From contig CACGWQ010000006.1 in the NCBI GenBank assembly GCA_902576815.1, positions 1 through 64,000 on the forward strand: a DNA stretch of 64,000 nucleotides. Direction: 5' to 3'. Shown in pieces: positions 1-9,073 of this stretch. The translations under genes and the position numbers were made by a program. The notes beneath the pieces were generated by a model. It was given only the letters and a program-made list of their open reading frames with translations. It was not told the origin of the DNA and ran no database searches. The number at the start of each line of letters is the position of its first letter. The first letter of the stretch is position 1. The DNA is from an uncultured Pelagibacteraceae bacterium (GTDB taxonomy: Bacteria > Pseudomonadota > Alphaproteobacteria > Pelagibacterales > Pelagibacteraceae).

Positions 1-273
1 TTTCTGTGAAATTTTAATTTTAGGAGATCCTTTTTTATTATTGTATATTTCTATATCATTAAAATTAATATTATTTCTAAATCCTATACCTAATGATTTT
101 ACGAAAGCTTCCTTAGCAGCAAATCTTTTTGCAAAAAAATTTGTTTTGTTTCTATATTTTTTTGATTGAATAATCTCATTTAATGTAAAGAGTCTTTTCT
201 TAAAACCTTTAATTTTTAAGGATTTTTCTATTCTTTTATTATCAATAATATCAACACCGTTACCAATTATCAT
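1..273 (-). CDS. acpS: holo-[acyl-carrier-protein] synthase, partial (C-terminus off the window)
   Basis: AcpS transfers 4'-phosphopantetheine from CoA to apo-acyl carrier protein, switching on fatty acid synthesis in the cytoplasm. The frame is absent from the ORF track because it runs off the window edge. Translating the minus strand gives a 91-residue start with GVDIIDNKRIEKSL (metal-binding Asp region) and the family helix FAAKEAFVKSLGIGF. A full AcpS is about 120-130 residues, so roughly the last quarter lies outside. The ATG shares one base with the pdxJ stop (TAATG), so the two are translationally linked. pdxJ-acpS is a common proteobacterial pair. The motifs make the identification firm; only the 3' end is unseen. 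Confidence 0.9.
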   Translation of the reverse strand, partial: MIIGNGVDIIDNKRIEKSLKIKGFKKRLFTLNEIIQSKKYRNKTNFFAKRFAAKEAFVKSLGIGFRNNINFNDIEIYNNKKGSPKIKISQK

Positions 274-992
274 TAGTTTAATATTTTTCTAAAATTGCTG
301 ATTACCTTTTTCATGCCAAACATGATGGACTCTCCTATTATAAAATGACCAATATTAAATTCCTCTATAGATTTAATCTTTCTCAAAATTTTAGTTGATT
401 TATAATCTAAGCCATGACCTGCATGAACCTCCATTCCTAGTTTTTTCGCTAACACGGCACAATTCTTTATTTTCTTAAACTCGACTAAATAATTTTTTTT
501 GTTCTTAACTCTTAATGCAAATTTTCCTGTATGAAGTTCCACACATTTCGCATTTAATTCTTTTGATGTTAAAACATCTTTAATATTTGGATTGATGAAA
601 AGACTCGTTCTAATTTTTTTTGAATTTAATTTACTAATTACTCTTGAAATTTTTTTTTTATTTTTTTTTAAATTAAGACCACCTTCAGTAGTAACTTCAT
701 TTCTTTTTTCAGGAACTATGCAAACAAAATTAGGTTTATATTTTAATGCAATTCTAAGCATTTCATTGTTAGCAGCCATTTCTAAATTTATTGGTACTCT
801 TTTAATTTTTGAAAATATAGCCACATCTTCATCTCGAATATGTCTACGATCTTCTCTTAAATGAATAGTTATAGAATTAGCTCCAAAATTCATAACTCGT
901 TTTGCATAAGAAATTGGATCAGGATGTCCTTCTCCTCTAGCATTCCTTAATGTTGCTATATGATCAACATTTACACCTAATCTAGATTTCAT
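273..992 (-). CDS. pdxJ: pyridoxine 5'-phosphate synthase PdxJ
   Basis: PdxJ condenses 1-deoxy-xylulose 5-phosphate with 3-amino-2-oxopropyl phosphate to make pyridoxine 5'-phosphate, the last ring-forming step of DXP-dependent vitamin B6 synthesis. The 239-residue protein has the usual length. It opens with RLGVNVDHIATLRNARG and carries HLREDRRHIRDED, both hallmarks of the family's TIM barrel, and AGHGLDY near residue 190. The start overlaps the end of pyrE by four bases (ATGA), and the stop is shared with acpS. The middle is lysine-rich, with long A/T homopolymers (around 650-670), as expected from the base composition. Confidence 0.96.
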   Translation of the reverse strand: MKSRLGVNVDHIATLRNARGEGHPDPISYAKRVMNFGANSITIHLREDRRHIRDEDVAIFSKIKRVPINLEMAANNEMLRIALKYKPNFVCIVPEKRNEVTTEGGLNLKKNKKKISRVISKLNSKKIRTSLFINPNIKDVLTSKELNAKCVELHTGKFALRVKNKKNYLVEFKKIKNCAVLAKKLGMEVHAGHGLDYKSTKILRKIKSIEEFNIGHFIIGESIMFGMKKVISNFRKILN

Positions 993-1579
993 TTTAAATA
1001 TCTACTTCCAGGTTTTGTGATTGGAATCTTTTTCAACTCAATTGGTAAATCATTTTTTTTATAAGTTGGTATTTCTAATTTAATTTGAGAAATTATATTT
1101 TTATTTTTAATTTTTAAATTTGATTTATTTGATCTATCAATCATGCATGCATACCCGATAACTTTTGACTTAAATTTTTTTACTAGTTTTGCACATTCCA
1201 AACTTGATTTGCCTGTTGTAATGACATCTTCTACAATCAAAACTTTAGAATTTTTTTTTATTGAAAAACCTCTTCTTAAAGCAAATTTCCCATTAACTCT
1301 TTCACAAAAAATTGTCTCCTTATTCAATAAATTTCCGACGATATAACCTATTACAATGCCTCCCATAGCAGGTGACAAAATTATATCAATTTTTTTGAAT
1401 TTTTTTTTTATTTTAGTACTTAAAGATTTACAAAATTTTTCTGATTTTTTTGGATAACTTAATAATTTTGCACACTGAACATATTTAGGTGAATGTAAAC
1501 CTGAAGATAGTATAAAGTGTCCCTCTAAAAGCGCCTCAGTTTTTTTTAAAACCGCTAAAGAATCTTTTAAAGAAAGCAT
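989..1579 (-). CDS. pyrE: orotate phosphoribosyltransferase
   Basis: PyrE joins orotate to PRPP to form orotidine 5'-phosphate, the fifth step of pyrimidine synthesis. The 196-residue protein shows LEGHFILSSGLHSPKY near the N-terminus and the PRPP-binding loop VLIVEDVITTGKSS at about residue 114. The start lies 44 bases inside the 3' end of rsh. No later in-frame Met would keep the conserved N-terminal segment, so the overlap seems real. Downstream it overlaps pdxJ by four bases. Other pyrimidine genes (pyrB and a PyrC homologue) are elsewhere in this window, so the pathway is scattered. Confidence 0.95.
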   Translation of the reverse strand: MLSLKDSLAVLKKTEALLEGHFILSSGLHSPKYVQCAKLLSYPKKSEKFCKSLSTKIKKKFKKIDIILSPAMGGIVIGYIVGNLLNKETIFCERVNGKFALRRGFSIKKNSKVLIVEDVITTGKSSLECAKLVKKFKSKVIGYACMIDRSNKSNLKIKNKNIISQIKLEIPTYKKNDLPIELKKIPITKPGSRYLK

Positions 1580-3278
1580 ATTTTTTGTTTTTATGTCTAA
1601 TTATTTTGAAGTTATATTCTTTCTGTTTTAGCTCACTAATAAGTTTTGTAAAGTTTTTCAAATCTTGAATAATTAGGTTGAACCTAAAATTAATGGTTCT
1701 TTTAGTCTTTTCTACCATTTCAACACTTGAAATGTTGACATTATTGGTTCCGATCATTGTTGTGACATCACCTAATATACCGGGTCTATCAGGTAAAGAC
1801 ATCCAAAGGGTAGTATTATATTTTTTTTCTGTAGGCTTACTATCTTCTTTGTATTGCCAGTATCTTCTTATAGCAGCTCTAGCCTTGCCTGTCTTAGCAC
1901 TAGTTAACCAATGCAAAGAAGGTGAGTCTTTTTTTGATGTTAATATTTTAACTACATCTCCATTTCTTAATATCGACTGTAAGGGGCTTTCTTTTCCGTT
2001 TATTTCACAACCGATCGCGGTATCACCTACTTTAGTATGAACAGCATAAGCAAAATCAATTGGGCTTGCCTCTTTTGGTAGTTTTATAACTGAGCCCTTT
2101 GGTGTGAAACAAAAAACATTTTCTTGAAACATTTGAAGTTTTGTGTACTCAAAATAATGTTCAGGATTTTCATTTTTATCTATAATTTCTACAAGATCAG
2201 CAAGCCAGTCATATTCCTTCCATGTCAAAGAATTAAATTTTTCTGACGATTTATATTTCCAATGTGAAGCTATACCTCTTTGTGCAAATTCATGCATTTG
2301 TTGAGTTCTTAGCTGAATTTCGATCGGTCTTTTGTTTGGACCAATGACTGCTGTATGTAGTGATTTATAATTATTTATTTTCGGAGATGAAATGTAATCT
2401 TTAAATCTACCAGGTATACAATTCCATTTATTATGTAAAAATCCCAGTGTTTTATAACAATTTTCAACATTATCTAAAATTATTCTAAAACCAATTATGT
2501 CTGTAATTTGCTCTAGTGAGGTTCTTTTTTTTTGTATTTTTCTCCAAATAGAAAAAGGTGTTTTTTCTCTAGAATAAATTTTAAAATCAATATTATTTTC
2601 ATTTAATAGATTTTCAAATTCATTAAGAACAGAATTATAATTAATCAAATTATTATCTTTAATTGTGTCTAATCGATCTTTTATCATTTTTCGCGCCTCC
2701 GGATTTAAAACATCAAATGATAGATCTTCAAGTTCATCTCTGATTCTATTCATACCCATCCTATCAGCTAAAGGAGCATAAATTTCCATAGTTTCTTTAG
2801 CAATTCTTTTTCTTTTTTCTTCCTTATCAATAGCTTTTAAAGTCCGCATATTGTGCAAACGATCTGCAAGTTTTACAAGAAGGACTCTTATATCTTTAGA
2901 TGTTGCTAAAATCAGTTTTCTAAAATTTTCAGCTTTAGAGTTAGAAATAGCTTGGTTTTCAAAAACTGAAATTTTTGTAACTCCATCGACTAGGTCAGCA
3001 ACTTCTTTTCCAAATTGTTCCTCTATTGTTTTATAAGTTGCATAAGTATCTTCTATTGTATCATGAAGTAAACCAGTTGCTATTGTTGCGCTATCTAACT
3101 TAAGTTCGGTTAAAATATTTGCAACAGCAACAGGATGAATAACGTAAGGATCTCCTGATTGTCGTTTTTGATCTTTATGAACTTTAACTGCAAAATCATA
3201 TGCTTTGCTTAGAGTTTCTGGATTAAGAAACTTATTGTATGATTTAACTTTATTTATTAATTCGTCAGAATTTAACAT
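1536..3278 (-). CDS. rsh: RelA/SpoT-family (p)ppGpp synthetase/hydrolase, short form
   Basis: RSH enzymes make and break the alarmone (p)ppGpp. At 580 residues this one is clearly shorter than the usual 700-750. Domains in order: HD hydrolase with HDTIEDT at residues 72-78; synthetase with SREKTPFSIWRK (236-247), DIIGFRIIL (260-268), NNYKSLHTAV (302-311) and IQLRTQQMHE (321-330); TGS at about 387-449; ACT from about 490 (LWMSLPDRPGILGDV). Hydrolase and synthetase signatures both look intact, so it may be bifunctional. The helical and zinc-finger/conserved-cysteine segment normally between TGS and ACT is cut to about 40 residues. It is probably the only long RSH in the genome, but that cannot be judged from one window. 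The gene overlaps pyrE. Confidence 0.92.
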   Translation of the reverse strand: MLNSDELINKVKSYNKFLNPETLSKAYDFAVKVHKDQKRQSGDPYVIHPVAVANILTELKLDSATIATGLLHDTIEDTYATYKTIEEQFGKEVADLVDGVTKISVFENQAISNSKAENFRKLILATSKDIRVLLVKLADRLHNMRTLKAIDKEEKRKRIAKETMEIYAPLADRMGMNRIRDELEDLSFDVLNPEARKMIKDRLDTIKDNNLINYNSVLNEFENLLNENNIDFKIYSREKTPFSIWRKIQKKRTSLEQITDIIGFRIILDNVENCYKTLGFLHNKWNCIPGRFKDYISSPKINNYKSLHTAVIGPNKRPIEIQLRTQQMHEFAQRGIASHWKYKSSEKFNSLTWKEYDWLADLVEIIDKNENPEHYFEYTKLQMFQENVFCFTPKGSVIKLPKEASPIDFAYAVHTKVGDTAIGCEINGKESPLQSILRNGDVVKILTSKKDSPSLHWLTSAKTGKARAAIRRYWQYKEDSKPTEKKYNTTLWMSLPDRPGILGDVTTMIGTNNVNISSVEMVEKTKRTINFRFNLIIQDLKNFTKLISELKQKEYNFKIIRHKNKKYAFFKRFFSGFKKN

Positions 3279-3298
3279 TAATTTATTATATCATTTAT

Positions 3299-3826
3299 TT
3301 AGATAACTTTAATACTTCTTAAATTTTTTTTTTTTAAATTAGATAAGAGTTTTACTATATTTTTTTTCAATTTTGGGTGAGACCAATTCTTACATACTTC
3401 AAACAACGGCATAAGAACAAAGTTTCTATTATGCATTCTTGGATGTGGGATCTCTAAATTGATTGAGCCTCTATTTAATTTAATAAACTTTCCATTAAAA
3501 TCCAAAATATCAATATCACAATTTCTTGGATGATTTTGTGGTGCTGATTTTCTTCCCAATTTTTTTTCTATAGACTTAATTAATTTAAACAGCTCAAATT
3601 GATTTAATTTTGTCTTTATCAGTAATACAGAATTAATAAATTTTGGAAAACTAGGATCTGGCCATGATTCACTCTCATAATAGCTAGATGTTTTGACAAT
3701 TTTAACATTTTGAGCCTCCAATAAATATTTAGATTTTTCTAAAAAATGTAATCTATTTCCTAAATTAGATCCTATTGATAGATAGACATAATTAACTTGA
3801 GCGTCTGAAATATCTTGCTTTTTCAC
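3299..3826 (-). CDS. folK: 2-amino-4-hydroxy-6-hydroxymethyldihydropteridine pyrophosphokinase
   Basis: HPPK transfers pyrophosphate from ATP to 6-hydroxymethyl-dihydropterin in folate synthesis. Signatures are [12 protein letters not shown] at the N-terminus, [12 protein letters not shown] (metal and ATP residues) and [16 protein letters not shown]. The ORF track begins at a TTG (3886) deep inside smpB. I chose the GTG at 3826, giving 175 residues and a 35-base overlap with smpB. No ATG is available before the conserved VYLSIGSN block and no clear Shine-Dalgarno marks either choice, so the start is the weak point. The function is secure. Confidence 0.88.
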   Translation of the reverse strand: MKKQDISDAQVNYVYLSIGSNLGNRLHFLEKSKYLLEAQNVKIVKTSSYYESESWPDPSFPKFINSVLLIKTKLNQFELFKLIKSIEKKLGRKSAPQNHPRNCDIDILDFNGKFIKLNRGSINLEIPHPRMHNRNFVLMPLFEVCKNWSHPKLKKNIVKLLSNLKKKNLRSIKVI

Positions 3827-4262
3827 GATTCCAATCTTTGGTTTTTTTAGTTTGTCGCTTATCGTATTGTTTTTTACCCTTTGCAACTGCTATTTCAACT
3901 TTAGCTTTACCTTTTTTAAAATACATTTTAGTTGGCACTAAAGTTAAGCCATCCTCATTAATTTTACCAATAAGTTTATTGATTTCCTTTTTATTAAGTA
4001 AAAGTTTTCTCTCAGAATAAGGATTGTGATTTGAATAACTGGCTTGTTTATATATAGGTATATGTGAATTTATTAAAAAAATTTCACCTTCTTTTTCTAT
4101 AGCGTATGATTCTGCAATATTTATTTTTCCGTCTCTTACAGATTTTATCTCAGATCCCTTAAGTACAATTCCGGCCTCAAAAATTTCCTTAAAGAAAAAA
4201 TTGAAAGAAGCTTTTCGATTTATTGTAATGATCTTGATACCAGATGTAAATTTATCACTCAT
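3792..4262 (-). CDS. smpB: SsrA-binding protein SmpB
   Basis: SmpB carries tmRNA to stalled ribosomes for trans-translation. The protein, 156 residues from the ATG at 4262, shows the family's [31 protein letters not shown] and the basic C-terminal tail ([20 protein letters not shown]) that mimics the tRNA decoding end. The track's extra N-terminal Met is a TTG; I prefer the ATG next to it. The start overlaps the dapA stop by eight bases, and the 3' end overlaps folK. The tmRNA gene itself was not seen in this window. Confidence 0.95.
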   Translation of the reverse strand: MSDKFTSGIKIITINRKASFNFFFKEIFEAGIVLKGSEIKSVRDGKINIAESYAIEKEGEIFLINSHIPIYKQASYSNHNPYSERKLLLNKKEINKLIGKINEDGLTLVPTKMYFKKGKAKVEIAVAKGKKQYDKRQTKKTKDWNREKARYFRRSS

Positions 4263-5142
4263 CAATAAGATTTGCTACTTTCAATGCTTTCTCGACTTCC
4301 TTTTTTGTATTTTCAGTTATTTTTACTAAAGGTAATCTTACAGCATCATCACATAGACCAAGTAATTTAGCAGCATACTTAACTGGTGAAGGATTGCTTT
4401 CAATAAATAAATTTTTATGCAACGGCTGCAACATATCATCAAGCGCTTGGGCTTTTTTTAAGTCATTCTCATTTGAAGATTTTGATAATTTTTGAAATTC
4501 AGAACATAATTTGGGAGCGACGTTTGCTGTAACACTAATTGTTCCAACTCCTCCTCGTTTATTAAATTCAAATGCATTATCATCATTTCCAGTAAGTTGA
4601 ATAAAATCATTACCCATTTTTTCTTTTTGTTGATCAACACGATTTAGATCACCCGTTGCATCTTTAACCCCAACTATATTTTTTAGTTCATATAATCTAG
4701 CCATTGTTTCAACACTCATATCAATAACTGAACGGCTAGGAATATTATAAATTATAATTGGAATTCCACAGTTATCATTAATCGATTTATAATGTTGATA
4801 TAATCCTTCTTGAGTAGGTTTATTATAATATGGTGTAACAACTAAAGCGCCATCTGCACCGGCTTTTTCAGCATGTTTGGTTAATGAAACAGCTTCTTCT
4901 GTAGAATTAGATCCCGTACCAGCTATTATAGGAAGTTTTCCACTAGCTTCTTTTATACATAATTCAATTGTTCTCTCATGTTCTTCATGAGATAACGTTG
5001 GTGACTCGCCTGTTGTTCCGACTGGAACTAGCCCGTTTGTTCCATTTTCCAAATGATGATTAATAATTTTTATGTAACTTTCTTCGTCAAGCTTGTTGTC
5101 TTTAAACGGTGTTATTAAAGCTACATTTGATCCTTTAAACAT
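4255..5142 (-). CDS. dapA: 4-hydroxy-tetrahydrodipicolinate synthase
   Basis: DapA condenses pyruvate with aspartate semialdehyde, the committed step to diaminopimelate and lysine. The 295-residue TIM barrel has [15 protein letters not shown] (pyruvate-binding threonines), [10 protein letters not shown] (catalytic Tyr) and GVKDATGD, whose Lys forms the Schiff base. Length is standard. It is first in the minus-strand run dapA-smpB-folK-rsh-pyrE-pdxJ-acpS. Only 35 bases separate it from the divergent transglycosylase gene, so both promoters must sit in or near that gap. A TATAAA lies a few bases upstream on the minus strand, but I see no convincing -35 for it. Confidence 0.97.
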   Translation of the reverse strand: MFKGSNVALITPFKDNKLDEESYIKIINHHLENGTNGLVPVGTTGESPTLSHEEHERTIELCIKEASGKLPIIAGTGSNSTEEAVSLTKHAEKAGADGALVVTPYYNKPTQEGLYQHYKSINDNCGIPIIIYNIPSRSVIDMSVETMARLYELKNIVGVKDATGDLNRVDQQKEKMGNDFIQLTGNDDNAFEFNKRGGVGTISVTANVAPKLCSEFQKLSKSSNENDLKKAQALDDMLQPLHKNLFIESNPSPVKYAAKLLGLCDDAVRLPLVKITENTKKEVEKALKVANLIDE

Positions 5143-5177
5143 AATTATTTATAACATAAGTTGTTTGATTTAATAAA

Positions 5178-7376
5178 ATGTATTTAAAATTATTAACAAC
5201 AATTATCCTTTATTTCTTATCGTTTCAATCTGCTTTTTCAAATGAAGCTATACTTCCTATTAAAAAACCAGATTTAAATGAACAAAATGCAACAAAAAAA
5301 ATAGCTGAAATCATTCCTCTACCGAAACCATCTAAAAAAGATGAAATTGAAAAAGAAATTAAAGTTTCAACAACAGAGATATTTAAAAAAATTGATGGTG
5401 TAATAATTCCAAAAAATAAGCCTCTTGTAGTTAAAGAAAAGTTAAGAAAGATTAAAAAACAGAAGTTTTATAGCGATAGAGATTTGAAGTATGCAAAACA
5501 GGCAATTTCTTTTATGGAAAAGAGCAACTGGAAAGATGCGAAAAAAGCCGCAAGTAAAGCAAGAGCAAAATCTATTTATGATTTTATTCAATGGAGGCAT
5601 CTTCTCACAGTAGGTAACAGGGCTACTTTTACAGAATATAAACAGTTTATCGAAAGAGTAAAAAATTATCCAAGAATAGATAGAGTTCGTTACTTAGGAG
5701 AACACAAAATAAATTCTAAAAATCACACTAAAAATGAAATTATACAGTGGTTTGATAAATACCCTCCTTTAAGTGGATATGGAAAAATGATGCTTGGAGA
5801 TAGTTTGTTATCAAAAAATAAAGAGAAAGCTATAAATTTCATAAAAGAGGGATTTATAACAGCTGATTTAAGTAAAAATGATCTTATTTTTTTCAGAAAG
5901 AAATTTAAAAAATATTTGAACACTAGTGATTATATTAAAAGAGCTGATTATTTAGCTTGGGAGAACAAGTATTGGGACCTTAAAAGAATGTTAAGATATC
6001 TTCCAAAAGATTATCAACTTTTATACACAGCAAGGCAATTGTTAATGAGCAGATCTTATGGAGTTGATAGCGCTATCTCGAATGTGCCTGCAAGTTTAAA
6101 AAAAGATGCAGGTTTAAATTATGATAGACTCAAATGGAGAAGGAAAAGAGGAAGAGTTGATAGTTCTTTAGAAATTTTACTAAGTATCAAAAATAATAAA
6201 GGCTATATGGTTCGCCCAGATAAATGGTGGGTTGAAAGATCAATAATTGCGAGATCACTTATTTATAAGAAAAGATATGAGCAAGCTTATAAAATTACAA
6301 GTAAACATGGCCTATCAGAGGGTGCCGAATTAGCTGAGGCTGAATGGATGAGTGGATGGATTGCTTTAAGTTTCTTAAAAGATCCAATATTAGCAAAAAA
6401 TCATTTTACTAAATTTTATAATAATGTTGGATATCCAATTAGTTTATCAAGAGGTGCTTATTGGCTTGGAAAAGCGAACTTGGCACTAAATAATAAGGAA
6501 GAAGCAGATAAATGGTTTAAAGAAGGTTCAAAATATCTAACAACCTATTACGGTCAATTATCTCATATGAAAATATATCCAAATAAAACTTTTGTACTGA
6601 AGGAAACGACACAAGTTGATAAAAATTACGCAGAGAGTTTTTACAAAAATAAATTAGTCGCAATTGTCCATTTATTAGATGAGGTAAAAAAAGACAAATA
6701 CACAAAGCACATTCTAAGATTTTTAGCTAACGACAATGTCTCTGCAGGGAGTGAAGTATTGGCAGCAAAATTAGCAACTGACATCTCTAGATTTGATTTT
6801 GCTATTCAGATTTCTAAAATAGCATCTTATCAAAAAAGGTTTCATAACAAATATAATTATCCAGTTATAAGTACTCCGAATAAGATTGGATCTCGAAAAA
6901 TCCCAGAGCAGGCTTTAATTTTATCTATTATAAGACAAGAAAGTGAGTTTGATATATCTGCTAGAAGTAGGGTTGGAGCACAAGGCTTAATGCAGTTGAT
7001 GCCTTACACAGCAAAGACAGTCGCAAAGCAAGCGAAGGTTTCTTATTCAAAATCCCGTTTAACAACAAGTCCTGAATATAATATAAATTTAGGATCTTTT
7101 TATATTGCTGGTTTAATTCTTGATTATGATGGGTCCTACCCTTTCGCAGTAGCGGCATATAATGCAGGACCAAAAAGAGTGAAGTATTGGAAAAAAATTA
7201 ATAAAGATCCGCAAAAAAAACAAATCGATTATGTTGATTGGGTTGAACTTATTAAGTTTAAAGAGACCAGAAATTATGTTCAAAGGGTTATGGAAAACTA
7301 TAATGTCTATAGATATATTTTGTCTCAAAAACCGATATTTTTAAAAGATTTTTTTAGAAATAATCCGCTCTATTAA
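5178..7376 (+). CDS. slt: soluble lytic murein transglycosylase, periplasmic
   Basis: Slt-type enzymes cleave peptidoglycan between MurNAc and GlcNAc, leaving 1,6-anhydroMurNAc. The 732-residue protein begins with a signal peptide (hydrophobic stretch up to about residue 21, ending AFS). A long helical region resembling the Slt70 superhelix follows. The C-terminal catalytic domain carries LSIIRQESEFDISARS (catalytic Glu), GAQGLMQLMP and AAYNAGPKRV. Total length fits Slt70 plus a charged N-terminal linker. The stop codon at 7374-7376 is followed at once by the 3' CCA of the opposing tRNA-Ser, so there is no room for a conventional terminator. Confidence 0.93.
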   Translation: MYLKLLTTIILYFLSFQSAFSNEAILPIKKPDLNEQNATKKIAEIIPLPKPSKKDEIEKEIKVSTTEIFKKIDGVIIPKNKPLVVKEKLRKIKKQKFYSDRDLKYAKQAISFMEKSNWKDAKKAASKARAKSIYDFIQWRHLLTVGNRATFTEYKQFIERVKNYPRIDRVRYLGEHKINSKNHTKNEIIQWFDKYPPLSGYGKMMLGDSLLSKNKEKAINFIKEGFITADLSKNDLIFFRKKFKKYLNTSDYIKRADYLAWENKYWDLKRMLRYLPKDYQLLYTARQLLMSRSYGVDSAISNVPASLKKDAGLNYDRLKWRRKRGRVDSSLEILLSIKNNKGYMVRPDKWWVERSIIARSLIYKKRYEQAYKITSKHGLSEGAELAEAEWMSGWIALSFLKDPILAKNHFTKFYNNVGYPISLSRGAYWLGKANLALNNKEEADKWFKEGSKYLTTYYGQLSHMKIYPNKTFVLKETTQVDKNYAESFYKNKLVAIVHLLDEVKKDKYTKHILRFLANDNVSAGSEVLAAKLATDISRFDFAIQISKIASYQKRFHNKYNYPVISTPNKIGSRKIPEQALILSIIRQESEFDISARSRVGAQGLMQLMPYTAKTVAKQAKVSYSKSRLTTSPEYNINLGSFYIAGLILDYDGSYPFAVAAYNAGPKRVKYWKKINKDPQKKQIDYVDWVELIKFKETRNYVQRVMENYNVYRYILSQKPIFLKDFFRNNPLY

Positions 7377-7471
7377 TGGCGGAAGGAGAGGGATTCGAAC
7401 CCTCGGTACACCTTTTCAAGCGTACGGCGGTTTAGCAAACCGCTGGTTTAAACCAGCTCACCCATCCTTCC
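7377..7471 (-). tRNA. tRNA-Ser (anticodon GCU)
   Basis: Read on the minus strand, the acceptor GGAAGGA pairs with TCCTTCC, followed by G and an encoded CCA. The anticodon loop is TTGCTAA (GCU). A long variable arm identifies a class II tRNA, and the T-loop is GTTCGAATC. With the CCA it is 95 bases long. Its 3' end abuts the slt stop codon on the other strand. The GCU anticodon reads AGC/AGU serine codons. Confidence 0.96.
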
Positions 7472-7486
7472 ACGATAATATGTGTA

Positions 7487-7521
7487 ACTTGAAATCATTG
7501 AATATTCAATCATATTCAAGT
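7487..7521. promoter_or_regulatory. nested inverted repeat upstream of soxB
   Basis: A perfect 14-base palindrome, ATTGAATATTCAAT (7497-7510), sits centrally inside outer arms ACTTGAA (7487-7493) and TTCAAGT (7515-7521). It ends 14 bases before the soxB ATG in a 64-base gap. It could be a dimeric regulator's operator or a 5'-leader hairpin. A weak -10-like GATAAT lies at 7474-7479, which would put the repeat at the start of the transcript. No T-run follows, so it is not an intrinsic terminator. Confidence 0.6.
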
Positions 7522-7535
7522 AATTTCTCCAGAAT

Positions 7536-8789
7536 ATGAAAAACAAATATTCAGTATTCTCTCTAATAAAAAATGCTTTATCACAGCATGAGAATTGGCA
7601 ACAAGCTTGGGGAAATCCAGAGCCAAAAAAAGAATACGATGCTATTATTGTGGGTGGTGGCGGACACGGTTTAGCTACTGCTTATTATTTGGCAAAGAAA
7701 CATAATTTAAAAAATATTGCAGTCTTAGAAAAAGGTTGGATTGGTGGTGGAAATACAGGGCGTAACACTACAATCATTAGATCAAATTATTTATGGGATG
7801 CTAGTGCTGGATTATATGATCATGCGCTTAAACTATGGGAAAATTTATCTCAAGAGTTAAATTACAATGTGATGTTCAGTCAAAGAGGTGTAATGAATTT
7901 AGCTCACAATCTTCAAGATGTAAGAGATTTAAAAAGAAGAACACATGCTAATAGACTAAATGGAATTGATGCAGTTTGGTTAAATACTGAGGAAGTTAAA
8001 AAATTTTGTCCAATTATAAATACATCACCTGATATCAGATATCCAGTTTTGGGTGGAACATTACAAAGAAGAGCTGGAACAGCAAGACATGATGCTGTTG
8101 CCTGGGGTTATGCAAGAGGCGCAAGCGATATGGGTGTTGATATAATTCAAAACTGTGAAGTTAAAGGTATAAAAAGAAATGGTGATAAAGTTGAAGGAAT
8201 AGAAACAACTAAAGGATTTATAAAAACTAATAAAATTGGGGTTGTTGCGGCAGGCCACTCAAGTGTGATTGCAAATATGGCTGGATTAAAACTGCCTCTT
8301 GAAAGTAAACCATTACAAGCGTTAGTTTCAGAGCCAGTAAAACCAATTATTGATACTGTTGTAATGTCAAATGCAGTTCATGCTTATGTAAGTCAATCGG
8401 ATAAAGGCGAATTAGTTATAGGCGCGGGAACAGATTCATATGTTTCATATACTCAAAGAGGAAGTCATAATATTGTCGAAGAAACTTTAAAGGCTATTTT
8501 AGAACTCTACCCTATTTTTAGTAGAATGAAGATGTTAAGACAATGGGGAGGAATTGTTGATATATGTCCAGATGCAAGCCCTATTATAAGTAAAACTAAT
8601 ATAAAAGGTTTATATTTTAATTGTGGTTGGGGTACCGGTGGTTTTAAAGCTACCCCAGGATCAGGAGATTTATTTGCTCACACAATCGCAAATGATGAGC
8701 CACATAAATTAAATGCAGCATTTAATTTAAATAGATTTGTAAGCGGTGATCTTGTCGATGAACATGGTGCTGCAGCAGTTGCACATTAA
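7536..8789 (+). CDS. soxB: sarcosine oxidase, beta subunit
   Basis: This is the FAD/FMN subunit of heterotetrameric sarcosine oxidase, which oxidatively demethylates sarcosine to glycine and passes the methyl group to tetrahydrofolate. The 417-residue protein has the dinucleotide-binding fingerprint [17 protein letters not shown] at about residue 37, [16 protein letters not shown], and [16 protein letters not shown] near residue 181-196. The His in that last block (H185) probably corresponds to the residue that binds FMN covalently in characterised enzymes. It is first of soxB-soxD-soxA-soxG, spaced 2, -1 and -8 bases. In SAR11-like marine bacteria this step follows glycine betaine and dimethylglycine breakdown. 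Confidence 0.95.
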   Translation: MKNKYSVFSLIKNALSQHENWQQAWGNPEPKKEYDAIIVGGGGHGLATAYYLAKKHNLKNIAVLEKGWIGGGNTGRNTTIIRSNYLWDASAGLYDHALKLWENLSQELNYNVMFSQRGVMNLAHNLQDVRDLKRRTHANRLNGIDAVWLNTEEVKKFCPIINTSPDIRYPVLGGTLQRRAGTARHDAVAWGYARGASDMGVDIIQNCEVKGIKRNGDKVEGIETTKGFIKTNKIGVVAAGHSSVIANMAGLKLPLESKPLQALVSEPVKPIIDTVVMSNAVHAYVSQSDKGELVIGAGTDSYVSYTQRGSHNIVEETLKAILELYPIFSRMKMLRQWGGIVDICPDASPIISKTNIKGLYFNCGWGTGGFKATPGSGDLFAHTIANDEPHKLNAAFNLNRFVSGDLVDEHGAAAVAH

Positions 8790-8791
8790 TA

Positions 8792-9073
8792 ATGTTTTTA
8801 ATTAATTGTCCATTTTGTGGAGATAGAGATCAAAGTGAATTTTCTTCAGGTGGCGAAGCTCATATAGTTAGACCAAAACAACCAACTGAACTTAGCGATG
8901 ATGAATGGGCGGAATATCTATTTATGAGAAAAAATATTAAAGGTATTCAATTTGAAAGATGGAATCATGTTCACGGATGTAGGAAATGGTTCAATGTTGT
9001 TAGAGATACATCTAATGATAAAATACTATCTGTTTATAAAATGGGTGAAAAGCCTCCTGTAAATTATAAGTAA
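8792..9073 (+). CDS. soxD: sarcosine oxidase, delta subunit (zinc-binding)
   Basis: The small 93-residue delta subunit carries structural zinc in heterotetrameric sarcosine oxidase. The ligand set expected from the characterised enzyme is all present and at matching positions: Cys6 and Cys9 in CPFCG, and His59 and Cys63 in NHVHGC. The start is two bases after the soxB stop, and its stop shares a base with the soxA ATG. The strict spacing and gene order leave little doubt. Confidence 0.95.
   Translation: MFLINCPFCGDRDQSEFSSGGEAHIVRPKQPTELSDDEWAEYLFMRKNIKGIQFERWNHVHGCRKWFNVVRDTSNDKILSVYKMGEKPPVNYK

Noticed and set aside
650-672. Programmed slippage at long A/T runs in pdxJ
   Set aside because: Runs of this kind occur throughout the window because of base composition; the frame is intact and no alternative product is evident.
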